From contig JAZTZL010000042.1 in the NCBI GenBank assembly GCA_045637425.1, forward strand, positions 1 to 37,160: 37,160 bases of DNA, in the 5' to 3' direction. This document shows positions 1-7,581 of this stretch, piece after piece (positions within the stretch are counted from its first letter, which is position 1; the number at the start of each line of letters is the position of its first letter). Made by a program: the position numbers and the translations under genes. The notes under the pieces are model-generated. The model made no database searches and had not been told where the DNA came from. It saw nothing but the letters and a program-made list of their open reading frames with translations. Source of the stretch: CAJGBR01 sp045637425 (lineage in GTDB: Bacteria > Bacteroidota > Bacteroidia > Bacteroidales > Rikenellaceae).

Positions 1-1
1 G

Positions 2-295
2 AAATCTGACTATGAAAAAGGCTCAAAAGAGGGTTCATACAATAAATATAGCATTAAACTAAAGCCGAAACAAACCACTACCTATGAGTTTAGATGGTTT
101 GGTTTTAACAGGGAACAACGTTCTGGAAGAATTGTATATGTAGCCAAGACTGCTGAAGAAAAAAAACAACTGGAAGAAAAAATACAAGCAGCCTTAGGGC
201 CATATCAGTTTACTACTTATCAATACGCTGCTCCAGGTTATGAAGATATTAAGATTACTATCCGTAGTGGGAAAAATCTAAAAGAACTAAAATAA
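2..295 (+). CDS. C-terminal part of an unrecognised protein (5' end outside window)
   Basis: An open frame runs in from the left edge and ends with TAA at 293-295, leaving 97 residues. The visible part is polar and lysine/tyrosine-rich. It has a lysine/glutamate stretch (around residues 54-65) that could be a short helix, followed by a tyrosine-rich part ending in KNLKELK. I see no signal peptide, membrane segment or known motif in this tail, and I do not recognise the family. Codon use is clearly more A/T-rich (AAA, GAA, TAT, ATT) than in the housekeeping genes that follow. This suggests accessory or recently acquired DNA. A GC-rich hairpin that could end its transcript lies 10 bases after the stop. 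The uninterrupted frame and the hairpin support a real gene; its function is unknown. Confidence 0.7.
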   Translation, partial: KSDYEKGSKEGSYNKYSIKLKPKQTTTYEFRWFGFNREQRSGRIVYVAKTAEEKKQLEEKIQAALGPYQFTTYQYAAPGYEDIKITIRSGKNLKELK

Positions 296-305
296 AACAC
301 AGCGT

Positions 306-339
306 CACCCCAATTGCAAAGCATATCGCAGTTGGGGTG
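306..339 (+). terminator. hairpin after the left partial gene, probable terminator
   Basis: A 12-bp stem (306-317 with 328-339, one G-T pair) encloses a 10-base loop. It lies 10 bases after the stop of the partial gene. The following T-run is weak (TTGTATCTT), so it may be an inefficient intrinsic terminator. Confidence 0.5.
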
Positions 340-413
340 TGTTGTATCTTAATAAATTTATATAATTTGGGCATTACTGTGATATCGTAATTTAAAAAAT
401 TGAGGGACAATAG

Positions 414-441
414 ATAAATTTCATAAATTTTTCATAAATTT
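414..441 (+). repeat. three direct copies of ATAAATTT
   Basis: ATAAATTT occurs at 414-421, 423-430 and 434-441, directly upstream of the -7 element of the yfhO promoter. It could be an UP-like A/T tract or a regulator site; it could equally be plain A/T-rich promoter DNA. Confidence 0.4.
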
Positions 442-445
442 TCGC

Positions 446-453
446 TAACTTTG
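446..453 (+). promoter_or_regulatory. Bacteroidota-type -7 element (TAACTTTG) for the yfhO-ftsX-uppP-truB group
   Basis: TAACTTTG fits the Bacteroidota primary sigma -7 consensus TANNTTTG and lies 35 bases before the yfhO start. No good TTTG or TTG element is seen about 20 bases upstream; the A/T-rich triple repeat occupies that place. Confidence 0.55.
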
Positions 454-488
454 CATAATTTATTTGTTATAACGTTGGATTTTAATTT

Positions 489-2933
489 ATGGCGAAATTT
501 CCCAAAGGTTTGAAGAAGGCAGTGCCCTACATCGTAGCGTTGCTGTCGTTTATGATTTTTTCGATGATTTATTTTGCACCTCAGTACAGCGGAGATGTAA
601 TCAAACAGGGCGATATGATTCAGAGTGCGGGTATGGGACGAGATATTGCTCAGCACGTTGCTCAGTATGGCGAACACCCACAGTGGGAAGGGGCAATGTT
701 TTGCGGAATGCCTGCGTACCTGATTAATATGAATTATGATGGCCGTCTTGTGAAATATACTGCAGATGCGCTCTACTTCATCGGACAACCTGCTGCGTAT
801 ATCTTCGTGGCTATGTCGGTATTCTTCCTGATGCTGTTGTGTTTCGGAGTCAATCCGTGGCTGGCTATGGTCGGAGGCTTTGCCTATGGTTTATCTACAT
901 ATTTCTACATCATTATAGCCGTAGGGCATATTACGAAGATGATTGCGTTGGCATTTGCTCCGGGTTTGATTGGAGCAATATACTACGCATACCGAAAAAA
1001 TATGTTTATCGGGGCAGTGCTCGCGGGCATCTTTGCTGCAATCGAAATCGGTGCAAACCACTTCCAGATTACCTACTACTTCCTGATGATTATGCTGGCT
1101 CTGTTCATCAACGAGTTGGTCGTAGCCGTGAAGGAGAAAACGCTGCCTAAATTTGTGAAAACTAGTCTGATGTTGCTGCTGGCAGGTGGTCTTGCCATAG
1201 GCGCAAACTTCAATCAGATATACTACGTTGCAACACACAGCCACGACACGATGCGTGGTGGTTCGGAGATTGCGGGACTCTCATCTGTGAAGTCGAGCCA
1301 GACTACATCTAAGGGTCTGGATCTTGCCTATGCTACGCAGTGGAGTTACGGCAAGGCTGAGACATTCAACCTGTTCATTCCGAACCTGATGGGTGGCTCG
1401 TCGGATAAGGGATTTTCTCCAGACGGTCAAGTCGCAGATGCGCTGAGACCCTATGCAGATGCTATCAGACCTTACTCGCCAAAACAGTTCGCATCAAGTC
1501 TGCCTGCATATTGGGGACCGCAGCCGTTCACTTCGGGGCCGGTCTATATTGGAGCAGTGCTGATATTCCTCTTTGTGTTGGGAATGTTCCTGCTCGAGGG
1601 TGCAAAAAAATGGTGGTTGCTTGCAGTGTCTGCATTGGCGATATTCCTCTCTTGGGGACATAACCTGATGTGGCTCACAGAGTTCTTTTACTATAACATT
1701 CCGTTCTATAATAAGTTTAGAACAGTATCGATGATTTTGGTTATTGTTGAGTTCTGTGTTCCGCTCGGAGCAATCCTCTGTGTTCAGCGACTGCTGGCTG
1801 GTGATATCGACCGCGAACAATTCAAAAAGGCAATGAATTGGTCGGTGGGAATCTGTGCTTCTGTAGCACTCATATTCTTGCTGGTGGGGTCGAACCTGTT
1901 CAACTTCTCGAATCCCGTTGATAAACAGTTGCCGATGGACGTGGTTTCGGCAATGAGAAACGAACGTATCGCAATGATGCATCAGGATTCGATTCGTTCG
2001 TTGGTGTATGTGTTGCTGACTGCTGGAATTATTTGGCTGTTTGTGGTTAAGAAGATAAAGATGCGAGTTGCAATTATTGCATTGGGCGTATTGGTGCTCG
2101 CCGATATTACCACAATCAACCTCAGATATATGAATCACGATAATTTCACCACACCGCGTAGCATTGCTCCGCAACCGACCGAGGCTGACCGCCAGATTAT
2201 GGCCGATACCGAGCCTGGTTTCCGTGTGGTGAATCTGACATCAAATACCTTCAATGATGCCTTGACTTCAAATTTCCACCGTTCGGTTGGTGGCTATCAC
2301 CCTGCGAAGTTGTCGCGCTATCAGGACCTGATTGAGCGCTACTTGTCGGCTGGCGATGTGAGAATATACAATATGCTCAATTCGAAGTATTTCATTACGC
2401 TCAATGCCAATAAGCAACCCGAAGCGACGCTCAATCCGCAGAACCTCGGTGCAGCGTGGTTTGTAGACGAAATTGCTCCGGCGGAGAATGCAATCTCTGA
2501 ACTTGAGCGTCTGAATGAGGTGAACCTCAGAACTACGGCAGTGGTGAATCCCGAGTTCTCGAAACTTGTTGAAAAGGATTCGGCCGTAGACACAAGTCGT
2601 TACATTAAGATGACAGAGTACCGAGTGAATAAGCACACATACTCATACAAGAACGACCACCGTGCAGTAGCCGTCTTCTCGGAAATATACTATCCGAAGG
2701 GCTGGACTGCGTATATAGATGGACAGGAGGCTCCACATTTCCGTGCTAACTATGTTTTGCGCGCAATGTCGCTGCCTGCGGGTGAACATACGGTTGAGTT
2801 TAGATTCTCGGCTCCGAATTTTGGTAAGGTTACGGGATTGACTTATGCTTGTTCGTCGATATTGTTGCTCGGCTTGGTAGGTAGTCTTGTTTATGTCTAT
2901 CTCAGAAGAAGAAAAACTCAAGAGGAAGAATAA
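489..2933 (+). CDS. YfhO-family polytopic membrane protein
   Basis: An 814-residue integral membrane protein. A first hydrophobic helix covers about residues 12-30, and many more follow up to about residue 560. Then comes a soluble, extracytoplasmic-looking region (about 560-780) and one last helix (about 783-805) ending in a basic RRRK tail. The segment EIYYPKGWTAYIDG near residue 730 is the typical C-terminal signature of the YfhO family (large GT-C-like membrane proteins). Members in Firmicutes are linked to lipoteichoic-acid glycosylation, and the role in Bacteroidota is unsettled. I infer a membrane glycosyltransferase-like or envelope function. Its stop overlaps the ftsX start by one base (TAATG), so the two are probably translationally coupled. 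Confidence 0.85.
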   Translation: MAKFPKGLKKAVPYIVALLSFMIFSMIYFAPQYSGDVIKQGDMIQSAGMGRDIAQHVAQYGEHPQWEGAMFCGMPAYLINMNYDGRLVKYTADALYFIGQPAAYIFVAMSVFFLMLLCFGVNPWLAMVGGFAYGLSTYFYIIIAVGHITKMIALAFAPGLIGAIYYAYRKNMFIGAVLAGIFAAIEIGANHFQITYYFLMIMLALFINELVVAVKEKTLPKFVKTSLMLLLAGGLAIGANFNQIYYVATHSHDTMRGGSEIAGLSSVKSSQTTSKGLDLAYATQWSYGKAETFNLFIPNLMGGSSDKGFSPDGQVADALRPYADAIRPYSPKQFASSLPAYWGPQPFTSGPVYIGAVLIFLFVLGMFLLEGAKKWWLLAVSALAIFLSWGHNLMWLTEFFYYNIPFYNKFRTVSMILVIVEFCVPLGAILCVQRLLAGDIDREQFKKAMNWSVGICASVALIFLLVGSNLFNFSNPVDKQLPMDVVSAMRNERIAMMHQDSIRSLVYVLLTAGIIWLFVVKKIKMRVAIIALGVLVLADITTINLRYMNHDNFTTPRSIAPQPTEADRQIMADTEPGFRVVNLTSNTFNDALTSNFHRSVGGYHPAKLSRYQDLIERYLSAGDVRIYNMLNSKYFITLNANKQPEATLNPQNLGAAWFVDEIAPAENAISELERLNEVNLRTTAVVNPEFSKLVEKDSAVDTSRYIKMTEYRVNKHTYSYKNDHRAVAVFSEIYYPKGWTAYIDGQEAPHFRANYVLRAMSLPAGEHTVEFRFSAPNFGKVTGLTYACSSILLLGLVGSLVYVYLRRRKTQEEE

Positions 2934-3817
2934 TGTCAGAGGATAGAAACAGTAGAAAAATAAAACGAAGAATCAGACGTGCATACGCAGTCTCGACTGT
3001 CAGTATCGCATTGGTAATCTTCGTTTTGGGTGCAGTAGGTTATTTCATCATCAATGCTCGTGCTGCATCAGACCGACTGATGGAGAATATGACTATGTCG
3101 GTGATGTTGAAGGATAAGTTGTCGGAGGAGAAGATTGAAGCGTTGAAAAAGACTATTTCTGAATTCGAAGGCGTAAAACAAATCGAATTCAAGTCTAAGG
3201 CAGAGGCTGCCAAAGAGTTTAAGGAGTTCATTGGCAATGATTTCGAAGATTTTCTCAAGGAGAATCCCATACCTGCATCAATTGAGGTGAAACTCAATGC
3301 CGAGTATGCTACTTCGGCGAATATGAAAAATGCGGAGGCTCAGTTCGAAAAACTCGAGGGCGTCAGAGAGGTAGTCTACAAGGGTGAAATTATGGACCAG
3401 ATTGGTGAGAATCTGCGAAAGTTCAACTTTGTGATGCTGAGTTTCGGGGTGATTCTGCTGATTATATCTATGATTTTGATTGTCAATACGATAAAAATTA
3501 CATTGGTATCCAAAAGATTCCTGATAAATACAATGCGTTTGGTTGGTGCGACCCGCTGGTTTATCGAGCGGCCGTTTGTTATTCGTGCCGTAACGCAGGG
3601 GCTCGGAGCGTGGGCTATTGCCTCGGTAATGTTGGCCGGAATGATTGCGGGGTTGAACGAGGGGTTGCCTGAGGTTGGGCTTGTAAAGACTCCAGACCTG
3701 ATGATTGTGCTTTTCGTTATGCTGTTGCTGTTGGGAGTGCTGATTTCCACGCTCTTCACTTGGATTATCCTTAGAAAAATGCTTAAGTCAAATTCGAAAA
3801 ATATTTACCTGTACTAA
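2933..3817 (+). CDS. ftsX: cell-division ABC transporter permease FtsX
   Basis: 294 residues with the FtsX topology: a cytoplasmic basic N-terminus, TM1 at about 20-42, a periplasmic domain at about 45-160, then three TM helices at about 165-188, 215-240 and 255-282. In well-studied bacteria FtsX works with the ATPase FtsE and signals across the inner membrane to activate septal peptidoglycan hydrolases. The loop after TM2 contains the permease-like RLVGATRWFI segment typical of the family. The start overlaps the preceding stop (TAATG). ftsE is not adjacent; the next genes are DUF3098 and uppP, an order common in Bacteroidota. An M23 peptidase lies elsewhere in the window (12818-14137), but nothing here ties it to FtsX. 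Confidence 0.93.
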   Translation: MSEDRNSRKIKRRIRRAYAVSTVSIALVIFVLGAVGYFIINARAASDRLMENMTMSVMLKDKLSEEKIEALKKTISEFEGVKQIEFKSKAEAAKEFKEFIGNDFEDFLKENPIPASIEVKLNAEYATSANMKNAEAQFEKLEGVREVVYKGEIMDQIGENLRKFNFVMLSFGVILLIISMILIVNTIKITLVSKRFLINTMRLVGATRWFIERPFVIRAVTQGLGAWAIASVMLAGMIAGLNEGLPEVGLVKTPDLMIVLFVMLLLLGVLISTLFTWIILRKMLKSNSKNIYLY

Positions 3818-3822
3818 TCAAT

Positions 3823-4065
3823 ATGAAAGAAATTAACGAAAAAAAAGAACAAATGATACTGCCGGCTAAGAATCTGAAAATTATGCTTATCGGCGTAGTG
3901 GTAATTGTCGTAGGATTTCTGCTGATGACAGGCGGCGGTAGCTCAGATCCAAATGTGTTTAATGACGATATGTTTAGTTTTAGACGCATTACACTTGCTC
4001 CGATAGTTGTTCTGGTAGGATTTGGTGTCATCGCATTCTCGATAATGAAGAAATTCAAAAAATAG
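3823..4065 (+). CDS. DUF3098-family small membrane protein
   Basis: An 80-residue protein with two hydrophobic helices (about 20-37 and 57-73) separated by a short loop containing GGGSSDPNVFNDDMFSFRR. This loop and the N-terminal MILPAKNLKIMLIG are characteristic of DUF3098, a Bacteroidota family of unknown function that almost always sits between ftsX and uppP. The gene lies 5 bases after ftsX and 12 before uppP, clearly in the same operon. By position I infer a role with division or undecaprenyl phosphate recycling at the inner membrane; the sequence itself shows no catalytic residues. Confidence 0.85.
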   Translation: MKEINEKKEQMILPAKNLKIMLIGVVVIVVGFLLMTGGGSSDPNVFNDDMFSFRRITLAPIVVLVGFGVIAFSIMKKFKK

Positions 4066-4077
4066 AAAGTTAGACAG

Positions 4078-4863
4078 ATGTCCAATCTAGAAGCCTTGTT
4101 GTTGGGGATTTTGCAGGGATTGACCGAGTTTTTGCCTGTGAGTAGTAGCGGTCATCTTGAGATTGCGAATCACCTGCTTGGAATAAATGCCGAATCGAAT
4201 CTGGCATTCTCGACGGCTGTGCACGCGGGAACTGTGCTCAGTACGTTGGTTGTGTTCCGCCGCGAAATTTTCGACATTATATGCAGCGTGTTCAAATTCA
4301 AAAAAACGCCCGAAACGGAATTGTTTATCAAATTGTTGGTTTCTGCAGTACCTGTACTATTTGTGGGACTATTCCTGAAAGATGAGGTGGAGTCGTTGTT
4401 TGGAGGGTCGCTGCTGATTGTGGGATTGATGCTGATTCTGACTGCAATATTGCTTACGGTGTCGCATTACGCGCCACGTCGTGAACGTGATGTTTCGCTG
4501 CTCAGTGCGTTTGTAATTGGTATCGGTCAGGCTCTCGCAGTGATGCCGGGATTGTCGAGGTCGGGTACTACGATTTCGACGGGACTGATGATGGGTGTGA
4601 AGCGCGAAAAGGTTGCTGCATTCTCGTTCCTGATGGTCATAATCCCGATTGTAGGGGCAACATTTCTTGAGGTTATAGATGGTGATTTCGGCTCGGGAGA
4701 GGGCGCTCTGTCGTGGAGCAGTGTGGCAATAGGATTCTTCTCGGCATTCTTGTCGGGTATGGTTGCTTGTCGTGCAATGATTCGCTTTGTTAGCAAAGGT
4801 CATTTGTTGTGGTTTGCGCTCTATTGTTTTGTGCTGGGAATCATTACAATTTTTGTAGTATAA
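4078..4863 (+). CDS. uppP: undecaprenyl-diphosphatase UppP (BacA type)
   Basis: 261 residues, multi-spanning. It dephosphorylates undecaprenyl diphosphate to regenerate the lipid carrier for peptidoglycan and O-antigen building blocks. Over-expression of this family is known to give bacitracin resistance. Both family motifs are intact: the glutamate-rich motif QGLTEFLPVSSSGH at about 13-26 (catalytic Glu17 and the serine cluster), and PGLSRSGTT at 157-165 (Arg161). The length matches E. coli UppP (273). It lies 12 bases after the DUF3098 gene and 15 before truB. Together with ftsX, this makes the upstream half of the operon an envelope-growth unit. Confidence 0.96.
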   Translation: MSNLEALLLGILQGLTEFLPVSSSGHLEIANHLLGINAESNLAFSTAVHAGTVLSTLVVFRREIFDIICSVFKFKKTPETELFIKLLVSAVPVLFVGLFLKDEVESLFGGSLLIVGLMLILTAILLTVSHYAPRRERDVSLLSAFVIGIGQALAVMPGLSRSGTTISTGLMMGVKREKVAAFSFLMVIIPIVGATFLEVIDGDFGSGEGALSWSSVAIGFFSAFLSGMVACRAMIRFVSKGHLLWFALYCFVLGIITIFVV

Positions 4864-4878
4864 GCCAACTGAAAAAAG

Positions 4879-5586
4879 ATGTTTGATAAGGAGAAATTTG
4901 CAGCTGAAGGTTTAGTCTTGTCCGTGGATAAGCCCTACAGATGGACCTCTACAGATGTAGTCAGAAAGGTGAAGGCGCGATTACGTCAGGTGGGTTACCC
5001 GAAGACAATAAAGGTCGGACACGCCGGAACGTTAGATCCTCTGGCTACGGGTGTATTGATAGTGTGTGTTGGTCGTGCTACGAAGCGTATCAATTTGTTG
5101 CAGGCTGAGGTTAAGGAGTATGTGGCAGACGTGGAACTTGGAGCAACTACGCCAAGTTACGACCTTGAAAAAGAGATAGATGCGCGATATCCTACGGAGC
5201 ATATTACTCGCGAGATGTTGGATTCGGTGTTGGAATCGATGTTGGGCGAGCAGATGCAGTTGCCCCCGATATTCTCGGCTAAGTATATTGGTGGGGTGCG
5301 TGCTTATGAGTACGCTCGAGCCGGAGTTGAGGTTGAAATTAAGCGTTCGAAAATCACGATTCACGAAATCGAGGTTCTGGAGTTCGAACTTCCTCGCGTG
5401 CGCCTGAGAATCAAATGCAGCAAGGGAACATACATTCGCTCGATAGCACGAGACCTCGGCGAAGCATTGAACAGTGGTGCTCACTTGACGGGACTCAGAC
5501 GTACCCGCTCTGGCGATTTCCGAGTTGACGAGGCATTGTCTTTGGAAAATGTAGAAAAAATTATTTCAGAAATGAAACAAAATTAA
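4879..5586 (+). CDS. truB: tRNA pseudouridine(55) synthase TruB
   Basis: 235 residues. It isomerises U55 in the T-loop of tRNAs to pseudouridine. The catalytic motif GHAGTLDPLATGVL places the nucleophile Asp53 in the expected region. The downstream KTIKVG/KEYVADVELG and KCSKGTYIRSIARDLGEAL (about 190-205) segments are typical of TruB. The protein is shorter than E. coli TruB (314) because the C-terminal PUA domain is missing, as is usual in Bacteroidota. It is 15 bases after uppP in the same orientation, so it is part of the envelope/translation operon. Confidence 0.96.
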   Translation: MFDKEKFAAEGLVLSVDKPYRWTSTDVVRKVKARLRQVGYPKTIKVGHAGTLDPLATGVLIVCVGRATKRINLLQAEVKEYVADVELGATTPSYDLEKEIDARYPTEHITREMLDSVLESMLGEQMQLPPIFSAKYIGGVRAYEYARAGVEVEIKRSKITIHEIEVLEFELPRVRLRIKCSKGTYIRSIARDLGEALNSGAHLTGLRRTRSGDFRVDEALSLENVEKIISEMKQN

Positions 5587-5656
5587 AAATTTTGCGTAAT
5601 TCTATTGTTCATTGTGTATTGAACTAAAAATAAGGAACAAAAAGATATACTTTCGA

Positions 5657-6706
5657 ATGAAATTATCACAGTACACCTACGCATTCAAGCCTGATATGCT
5701 GGCAAAATATCCGGCAGAAAACAGAGATGAGGCAAGACTTTTGGTGCTTCATCGCAAGAATGGCAAGATTGAACACAAACTTTTCCGTGAGGTAATCGAT
5801 TACTTCAAGGAAAATGATGTGTTTATTATGAATAATACGAAGGTTTTCCCGGCCAGACTTTATGGTAATAAGGAGAAAACCGGAGCCGAAATCGAAATAT
5901 TTTTGCTCAGAGAACTCAACCGCGAATTGCGACTCTGGGACGTGTTGGTTGATCCGGCTCGCAAAATCCGTATTGGAAACAAACTCTACTTCGGAGATGA
6001 TGACCGAATGGTTGCCGAAGTAATTGATAATACAACTTCAAGAGGTCGTACACTCAGATTCCTGTTCGATGGAGATTATGATGAGTTCAAAGAGACTCTC
6101 TATTCGTTGGGTGAGATGCCGCTGCCAAAGTGGGTGCGAAGTAAGGTTGAACCTATCGATGCAGAGAGATATCAAACGATCTACGCAAAGAACGAAGGTG
6201 CCGTAGCAGCTCCGACTGCAGGTCTGCACTTTAGTCCGCACTTGTTGAAACGTCTGGAAATCAAGGGTGTGAATATTGCAGAGATTACCTTGCACGTTGG
6301 GCTCGGCAATTTCCGAATGGTAGACGTGGAGGATTTGACTAAACATAAAATGGATTCGGAACAGTTCGTTATCGAGCCTAAGGCTGCCGAGATTGTGAAC
6401 AAGGCGAAGGAGATGGACAAGAAGGTATGTGCCATAGGTACAACTACGATGCGAGCAATAGAAAGTTCAGTGGCTCCGAATGGCAGACTGAAGCCAACCG
6501 AAGGCTGGACTAACAAGTTTATCTTCGATCCGTATGACTTTACAGTTGCTAACTGTATGATTACCAATTTCCATATGCCATATACTACGCAATTGATGAT
6601 GGTATCGGCATTCACTGGATATGAGATGTTGATGAATGCGTACAGCGTAGCTGCTGCAGAGGGATATCGCTTTGGTACATACGGAGATGCAATGTTGATT
6701 CTGTAG
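5657..6706 (+). CDS. queA: S-adenosylmethionine:tRNA ribosyltransferase-isomerase QueA
   Basis: 349 residues from the ATG at 5657. The frame stays open upstream to a TTG at 5612, but the family N-terminus (SQYTYAFKPDMLAKYPAENRDEARLL) begins right after this ATG. QueA transfers and isomerises the ribose of SAM onto preQ1 in tRNA to make epoxyqueuosine. Family signatures include FIMNNTKVFPARLYG (about 57-71), GAVAAPTAGLHFS (about 178-190), ITLHVGLGNF (about 210-219) and the C-terminal TNFHMPYTTQLMMVSAF. Length is normal (about 345-356). A 70-base A/T-rich gap separates it from truB; I see no riboswitch-like structure there. Confidence 0.95.
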   Translation: MKLSQYTYAFKPDMLAKYPAENRDEARLLVLHRKNGKIEHKLFREVIDYFKENDVFIMNNTKVFPARLYGNKEKTGAEIEIFLLRELNRELRLWDVLVDPARKIRIGNKLYFGDDDRMVAEVIDNTTSRGRTLRFLFDGDYDEFKETLYSLGEMPLPKWVRSKVEPIDAERYQTIYAKNEGAVAAPTAGLHFSPHLLKRLEIKGVNIAEITLHVGLGNFRMVDVEDLTKHKMDSEQFVIEPKAAEIVNKAKEMDKKVCAIGTTTMRAIESSVAPNGRLKPTEGWTNKFIFDPYDFTVANCMITNFHMPYTTQLMMVSAFTGYEMLMNAYSVAAAEGYRFGTYGDAMLIL

Positions 6707-6738
6707 TGTTTTTTTGCAAAAGATAATAAATTATAAAC

Positions 6739-6758
6739 TCGGTTAATCCGATTTTTTT
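6739..6758 (+). terminator. short hairpin plus T-run after queA
   Basis: TCGG (6739-6742) pairs with CCGA (6748-6751) around a 5-base loop and is followed by seven T residues (6752-6758). The stem is only 4 bp, extended to about 7 bp if one mismatch is allowed. It would be a weak intrinsic terminator 30 bases after queA. Confidence 0.35.
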
Positions 6759-6768
6759 GAAACGAATT

Positions 6769-7581
6769 ATGAAAAATGCAAAAATATTATACGTCTGTCA
6801 GGAGATAGCACCATATCTGCCACAGAACGAGATGTCGATGTTGAGTAGAATGTTGCCTCAGGCGATTCAGGAAAAAGGTGTTGAAATCAGAACCTTTATG
6901 CCTCGTTTTGGTGCAATCAACGAACGTCGAAATCAGTTACACGAGGTAATCCGTTTGTCGGGTATGAACCTGATAATTGATGACAATGACCATCAGTTGA
7001 TTATTAAGGTAGCCTCTATCCCGTCTGCTCGTGTGCAGATTTACTTCATTGACAACGATGAGTATTTCCAGAGCAAGGCTATTGTCTTGGACGAAGAAGG
7101 AAATATGTTGCCGGATAATGACGAGCGTGCAATTTTCTATGCGCGTGGTGTGCTGGAGACAGTGAAAAAGTTGCGCTGGTCGCCCAATATGGTGCACTGC
7201 ATCGGTTGGTTCACAGCAGTAGTTCCGCTTTATCTGAAGCGCGTGTTTGCAGATGACCCGATTTTCTCGAACGTGAAGGTTGTAGTATCGCTCTATAACG
7301 ACGGCTTTGAGGGTAGCCTTGATAAGAATATGAAGGCTAAAATCGAGAGCGACGGTATTAACGAGCCTGAACTCGATTACCTCAGCGATCCGACTTATGT
7401 AAATTTAATGAAATTCGTAATAAAATATGCTGACGGCATTGTTTATGCAGGGGATAATATTGCCCCGGAAATTATGTCGTTCGTAGAGTCCGAGGGTAAA
7501 CCTGTACTTGAGTGCAATAGCCAGTCGGACGATTATGTTGAACGCTATTACGAATTTTACGAAAAGGTTTTGCAGCTCTAA
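6769..7581 (+). CDS. GT5 glycogen/starch-synthase-like protein, N-terminal domain only
   Basis: 270 residues from the ATG at 6769; an in-frame TTG at 6757 lies in the T-run and is unlikely to be the start. The opening (AKILYVCQEIAPYL), the RTFMPRFGAINERR segment near 45-60 and the VHCIGWFTAVVPLYLKR segment near 140-156 match the N-terminal Rossmann domain of GT5 glycogen synthases. Full-length enzymes have about 480-550 residues; the C-terminal half with its donor-site motifs is absent. The usual ADP-glucose-binding K-x-G-G-L after 'EIAPY' is replaced by residues LPQNEM (17-22). I infer a non-catalytic or repurposed relative. Such short proteins are recurrent in Bacteroidota, so this is probably not a local truncation. 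Its end overlaps the next gene by 47 bases. Confidence 0.85.
   Translation: MKNAKILYVCQEIAPYLPQNEMSMLSRMLPQAIQEKGVEIRTFMPRFGAINERRNQLHEVIRLSGMNLIIDDNDHQLIIKVASIPSARVQIYFIDNDEYFQSKAIVLDEEGNMLPDNDERAIFYARGVLETVKKLRWSPNMVHCIGWFTAVVPLYLKRVFADDPIFSNVKVVVSLYNDGFEGSLDKNMKAKIESDGINEPELDYLSDPTYVNLMKFVIKYADGIVYAGDNIAPEIMSFVESEGKPVLECNSQSDDYVERYYEFYEKVLQL

Noticed and set aside
1494..2174. 226-codon minus-strand frame within yfhO
   Set aside because: Cys/Asn/His-rich antisense sequence without domains; the + strand encodes an obvious family protein.
5587..5656. preQ1 riboswitch upstream of queA
   Set aside because: No C-rich/A-rich pseudoknot pattern is visible in the 70-base gap, and QueA acts on tRNA after preQ1 insertion.
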